A DNA stretch of 64,000 bases from Pandoraea pneumonica. GTDB lineage: Bacteria > Pseudomonadota > Gammaproteobacteria > Burkholderiales > Burkholderiaceae. The notes below the pieces were generated by a model. The model searched no databases. It had not been told where the DNA came from and worked only from the letters and a program-made list of their open reading frames with translations. Every line of letters starts with the position of its first letter. Positions within the stretch are counted from its first letter, which is position 1. Position numbers and translations under genes: made by a program. The DNA lies in NCBI RefSeq assembly GCF_902459645.1, contig NZ_CABPSK010000003.1, positions 620,001 through 684,000 of the forward strand. Direction: 5' to 3'. This document shows, piece by piece, positions 60,682-64,000 of the stretch.

Positions 60682-62238
60682 ATGCAGGAAATGACCGTCC
60701 ACGCGCCCGAGCGGCGCTCGTGGCCGGTCTGGCGCGCGCGTGCGCTCGCCGGACTGGCCGGTATTGCACAGACGCTGGCCTTCGCTCCGCGCGATGTCTG
60801 GTGGTTGCAACTGCTGGCCATGGCCGGTTTGTTTGCACTGGTCGAGCGCAGCCCGTCGCGGCGCGACGCGCTATGGCTCGGCGGCGCCTTCGGCGTGGCG
60901 TCGTTTGTCAGCGGCATCTGGTGGCTCTACATCAGCATGCACACGTACGGCGGCATGCCCAGCGTGATGGCAGGCGCGGCCGTCGTCCTCTTCTCGCTTT
61001 ATCTGGCCATTTACCCGGCGCTTGCGACGTTCGTCACACGCTGGGTGCCAAGTGCCGGTCCGTGGCGCGCGTTCGCGTTCGCCGGGGCCTGGACGCTGGC
61101 CGAATGGCTGCGCGGCACCGTCTTCACCGGCTTCCCGTGGCTCTCTCCCGGCTACGCGCACGTTGACGGCCCGCTGGCCGGTTTTGCGCCGCTGCTGGGG
61201 GTGTACGGTATCGGCGGCCTCGCCGCGTTGGCCGCTGCGTGGCTCGCCCGCGCGGTGTTGCCGTTGAATATGGCCACGCGACCAGTGCGACGTCTCGCCG
61301 CCGTGGCCGGTGTGCTCGTACTGCTTGGTGCAGGGGCCGGTCTTGCGCGTCATGCGTGGACGACACCTTCCGGCGAGCCCATCACCGTGCGGCTGCTGCA
61401 AGGCAATATCGCGCAGGACATGAAATTCGAGCGCGCCGGTATCGATCATGCAATGGCGCTCTATCGCGACATGATCACCGCCGCGCCCGCCGATCTGATC
61501 CTTACGCCGGAAACGGCCTTCCCGGTGCTGCTGCAAGGGATTCCTCCGGAAATTGCCGAACCCATTCGTGAATTCGCCGATCGCACGGGCTCGCATGTCG
61601 TGCTCGGTGCCGTGGGCGCCACGTTGACGCCGCAGGGCCCGACCGATCTGACCAACAGCCTGTTCGGCGTGACCCCGCGCGACCAAACGTTGCACCGCTA
61701 CGACAAACACCACCTCGTGCCTTTCGGCGAGTTCGTGCCGTGGGGCTTCCGGTGGTTTGTCGACATGATGCATATCCCGTTGGGCGACTTCCTGCGCGGC
61801 ACGGCCACACCGACCGGCTTCCCGGTACGCGCTCAGCGAGTCGCGCTCGATATCTGCTACGAAGACTTGTTCGGTGAAGAAATTGCCGAGGCGCTGCGCA
61901 ACATGCCCGAGCCCGCGACGGTACTCGCCAACGCGACGAATCTGGCGTGGTTCGGCGACACCATCGCGCTCGATCAGCATTTGCAGATCGCGCGCATGCG
62001 CACGCTGGAAACGGGTCGCCCGATGCTGCGCGCGACCAACACCGGCACCACGGCCATCATCGATGCTCACGGCCGCGTGCAAGGCCGCCTGCCCGCGATG
62101 ACCACCGGCGCGCTTACTGGCACGGTGCAGCCCTATACGGGCCTCACGCCTTATGTGCGCTTCGGCAATGTGCCCGCACTGGTGCTCGCGCTCGTCGCGC
62201 TCGGCCTCGGCCTGATCGTGGGACGGCGCGCTCGCTGA
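60682..62238 (+). CDS. lnt: apolipoprotein N-acyltransferase
   Basis: A 518-aa inner-membrane enzyme that adds the third acyl chain to lipoproteins. About six hydrophobic segments in residues 15-215 precede a nitrilase-like domain whose catalytic triad is visible as Glu277 (TPETAFPV), Lys342 (YDKHHLVPFGE) and Cys392 (LDICYEDLFGE). A final hydrophobic segment ends the protein. Start ATG 60682, 12 bp after corC, of a standard length. Confidence 0.96.
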   Translation: MQEMTVHAPERRSWPVWRARALAGLAGIAQTLAFAPRDVWWLQLLAMAGLFALVERSPSRRDALWLGGAFGVASFVSGIWWLYISMHTYGGMPSVMAGAAVVLFSLYLAIYPALATFVTRWVPSAGPWRAFAFAGAWTLAEWLRGTVFTGFPWLSPGYAHVDGPLAGFAPLLGVYGIGGLAALAAAWLARAVLPLNMATRPVRRLAAVAGVLVLLGAGAGLARHAWTTPSGEPITVRLLQGNIAQDMKFERAGIDHAMALYRDMITAAPADLILTPETAFPVLLQGIPPEIAEPIREFADRTGSHVVLGAVGATLTPQGPTDLTNSLFGVTPRDQTLHRYDKHHLVPFGEFVPWGFRWFVDMMHIPLGDFLRGTATPTGFPVRAQRVALDICYEDLFGEEIAEALRNMPEPATVLANATNLAWFGDTIALDQHLQIARMRTLETGRPMLRATNTGTTAIIDAHGRVQGRLPAMTTGALTGTVQPYTGLTPYVRFGNVPALVLALVALGLGLIVGRRAR

Positions 62239-62344
62239 GTGTGACGGGTGAAGGCAGCGAGTGAATGCGGCGGGTCTGGCAACACGGCCCGCCTCGGATT
62301 CACCCGATTGGTCGGCCAACGCCCCGCTCGGGCCGGATTCCCGC

Positions 62345-62460
62345 TAAAATTCAAGGTTTTGGGGCCTGTTCACCCTGGTTTTCGACGGGCATTCTCTGCC
62401 CGAGATCAGGAGGAACAGGCCCCAGTTCGTCGGCCGCGCTCGCGGCCGGGCCGATGGACT
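62345..62460 (+). ncRNA. candidate structured leader RNA of glyQS
   Basis: A possible -10 TAAAAT (62345-62350) precedes a perfect 12-bp stem TGGGGCCTGTTC (62360-62371) / GAACAGGCCCCA (62413-62424). Inside are CCTG/CAGG and the hairpin CGGGCA-TTCTC-TGCCCG. A second hairpin TCGGCC/GGCCGA with an inner GGCCGC/GCGGCC follows (62429-62453). No T-run follows, so it is not a simple terminator. glyQ starts at 62505. Pairing was done by eye; there is no T-box sequence and the class is unknown. Confidence 0.5.
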
Positions 62461-62504
62461 GCGCAAAATCCGCATATTTCCCTGTTCGTCCGCGCGAATT
62501 CATC

Positions 62505-63443
62505 ATGCTTACCTTTCAACAAGTCATCCTGACGTTGCAGGATTACTGGGACAAGCAAGGCTGTGCACTGCTCCAGCCTTACGACATGGAGGTCGGCGCC
62601 GGTACCTCGCACACCGCCACGTTCCTGCGCGCGATCGGCCCGGAGCCGTGGCGCGCCGCCTACGTGCAGCCGTCGCGCCGTCCGAAGGATGGCCGTTACG
62701 GCGAGAACCCGAACCGCATGCAGCACTACTACCAGTACCAGGTGGTGCTCAAGCCGGCGCCGGAGAACATTCTCGACCTGTACCTCGGTTCGCTGCGCGC
62801 GCTCGGTCTCGATTTGACCGAAAACGACGTGCGCTTCGTCGAAGACGACTGGGAAAACCCCACGCTCGGCGCCTGGGGTCTGGGCTGGGAAGTTTGGCTC
62901 AATGGCATGGAAGTCACGCAGTTCACTTACTTCCAGCAAGTGGGTGGCCTCGATTGCAAGCCGGTGCTCGGCGAAATCACGTACGGTATCGAGCGTCTCG
63001 CAATGTATCTGCAACAGGTCGAGAACGTGTACGACCTCGTGTGGACGGAGTGGGAAGAGCAAACGGCAGACGGCCCGGTGACGCGCCGCCTCACGTACGG
63101 CGACGTGTTCCATCAGAACGAAGTCGAGCAGTCGACGTACAACTTCGAGCATTCGAACCAACCGATGCTGTTCAGCTTCTTCGATAACTACGAAAGCGAA
63201 GCCAAGCGTCTGATCGAAGCCGAACTGGCGCTGCCGGCCTACGAAATGATTTTGAAGGCGGCACACACCTTCAACCTGCTCGACGCACGTGGCGCGATCT
63301 CGGTGACCGAACGTGCGGCGTACATTGGCCGTATCCGGGCGCTCTCGCGTCTGATCGCACAGGCCTACTACGCTTCGCGCGAAAAGCTCGGCTTCCCGAT
63401 GCTGAACGCCCCCGCCGCCCAAACCCGAACGCAAGCCGCATGA
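62505..63443 (+). CDS. glyQ: glycyl-tRNA synthetase alpha subunit
   Basis: A 312-aa class II aminoacyl-tRNA synthetase subunit. The N-terminus [45 protein letters not shown], motif 2 around [30 protein letters not shown], and [15 protein letters not shown] (motif 3) are diagnostic. The longer open frame upstream reads through the leader and is not family-like. It overlaps glyS by 4 nt. Together they charge tRNA-Gly as an alpha2beta2 enzyme. Confidence 0.97.
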   Translation: MLTFQQVILTLQDYWDKQGCALLQPYDMEVGAGTSHTATFLRAIGPEPWRAAYVQPSRRPKDGRYGENPNRMQHYYQYQVVLKPAPENILDLYLGSLRALGLDLTENDVRFVEDDWENPTLGAWGLGWEVWLNGMEVTQFTYFQQVGGLDCKPVLGEITYGIERLAMYLQQVENVYDLVWTEWEEQTADGPVTRRLTYGDVFHQNEVEQSTYNFEHSNQPMLFSFFDNYESEAKRLIEAELALPAYEMILKAAHTFNLLDARGAISVTERAAYIGRIRALSRLIAQAYYASREKLGFPMLNAPAAQTRTQAA

Positions 63444-64000
63444 TGAGCACCGCACAACGTACCCTGCTGGTCGAACTGCTGACCGAAGAACTGCCGCCGA
63501 AGGCGCTGGCACGTCTGGGCGACGCCTTTGCCGAGGGCATCGCCAACGGCCTGCGCGCACGCGGTCTCACGACCGACGCGAGCGTCGTCAAACCCTACGC
63601 CACGCCGCGCCGTCTGGCGGTCGCGATCACCCACGTGCTCGAACGTGCGCCGGATGCGACCATCCGCGCCAAAGTGCTGCCGGTGTCCGTCGCCCTCGAC
63701 GCCAACGGCAACCCGACCCCGCCGCTCGCCAAGAAGCTCGCCGCGATGGGCTTCGCCGACCTGCCGGTCGCCAGCCTCGAACGCGCCATGGACGGCAAGG
63801 CCGAAGCCTTCTTCCACACGTACACCGCTGCCGGTGCGCAACTGGCCGACGCGCTGCAAGCCGCGCTCGACGAAACGCTCGGCAAGCTGCCCATCCCGAA
63901 GGTCATGAGCTACCAGCGCCCCGATGGCGAAACGGTGCAGTTCGTGCGTCCGGTGCATGGTCTGATTGCGCTGCATGGCGATACGCTCGTGCCCGCCACG
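63440..64000 (+). CDS. glyS: glycyl-tRNA synthetase beta subunit (C-terminus off the window)
   Basis: 187 codons visible and open to the right edge. [32 protein letters not shown] and [13 protein letters not shown] are the classic GlyS N-terminus, and [22 protein letters not shown] continues the family pattern. It begins with two Met codons, 63440 (overlapping the glyQ stop) and 63443. The rest of the ~700-aa protein lies outside. Confidence 0.96.
   Translation, partial: MMSTAQRTLLVELLTEELPPKALARLGDAFAEGIANGLRARGLTTDASVVKPYATPRRLAVAITHVLERAPDATIRAKVLPVSVALDANGNPTPPLAKKLAAMGFADLPVASLERAMDGKAEAFFHTYTAAGAQLADALQAALDETLGKLPIPKVMSYQRPDGETVQFVRPVHGLIALHGDTLVPAT

Overview
The window is a stretch of high-GC proteobacterial chromosome with betaproteobacterial (Burkholderiales) gene order: plsC/pyrC'/pyrB/ruvX/algH, recX-recA beside DUF2889-sucCD, tctDE-like regulators beside a metabolite:H+ symporter, and miaB-phoH-ybeY-corC-lnt-glyQS. 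Protein character and gene order fit Burkholderiaceae, and Pandoraea is my best guess; the genus is an inference from memory, not from a search. I see no insertion sequence, prophage, integrase, CRISPR array or rRNA operon. The window looks like core chromosome with small accessory patches.

Layout. 1-6.98 kb: a minus-strand pyrimidine/membrane block (plsC cut by the left edge, a non-catalytic dihydroorotase homologue, pyrB, ruvX, algH, a 476-aa unknown, rubredoxin), divergent from a ThiD-like protein that has lost its catalytic motifs and is preceded by a multibranched, apparently structured RNA leader. 7-15.4 kb: a PglL-type oligosaccharyltransferase beside a type IV pilin, TerC, sucDC, DUF2889, recX and recA (with an SOS box). 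15.5-23.6 kb: an OmpR/TctE-type two-component system with an MHS transporter, tRNA-Met(CAT), a zinc-finger protein, a second TerC, and a LysR regulator with an AI-2E/PerM family exporter. 23.7-30.5 kb: a TPR glycosyltransferase, an ABC transporter with two fused permeases and no binding protein, an outer-membrane protein and a small membrane ORF.

30.5-38.8 kb: threonine catabolism (tdh-kbl) divergent from an XRE-cupin regulator with a palindromic operator, a chemoreceptor, and a TetR regulator divergent from an MFS transporter and an old-yellow-enzyme reductase. 38.8-46.7 kb: a PemK/MazF toxin with a very short antitoxin, a YbdG-like mechanosensitive channel, an osmoprotectant ABC operon (OpuC type), a gene-poor A+T-richer gap and a diguanylate cyclase. 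46.8-52 kb: the stress operon prkA-yeaH-spoVR plus a VOC protein. 53-55.8 kb: a zinc-uptake operon behind a Zur-like palindrome, headed by a 40-aa membrane peptide. 56-64 kb: the housekeeping run miaB-phoH-ybeY-chaC-corC-lnt-glyQ-glyS, with glyS cut by the right edge.

Most genes are conventional. The most unusual material is (i) the RNA leader plus degenerate ThiD at 5.92-6.98 kb, (ii) a long hairpin leader before glyQS at 62.36 kb, (iii) the 43-aa antitoxin of the PemK module, (iv) a possible orphan small RNA with a strong terminator near 44.84 kb, and (v) the small peptide at the head of the zinc operon.
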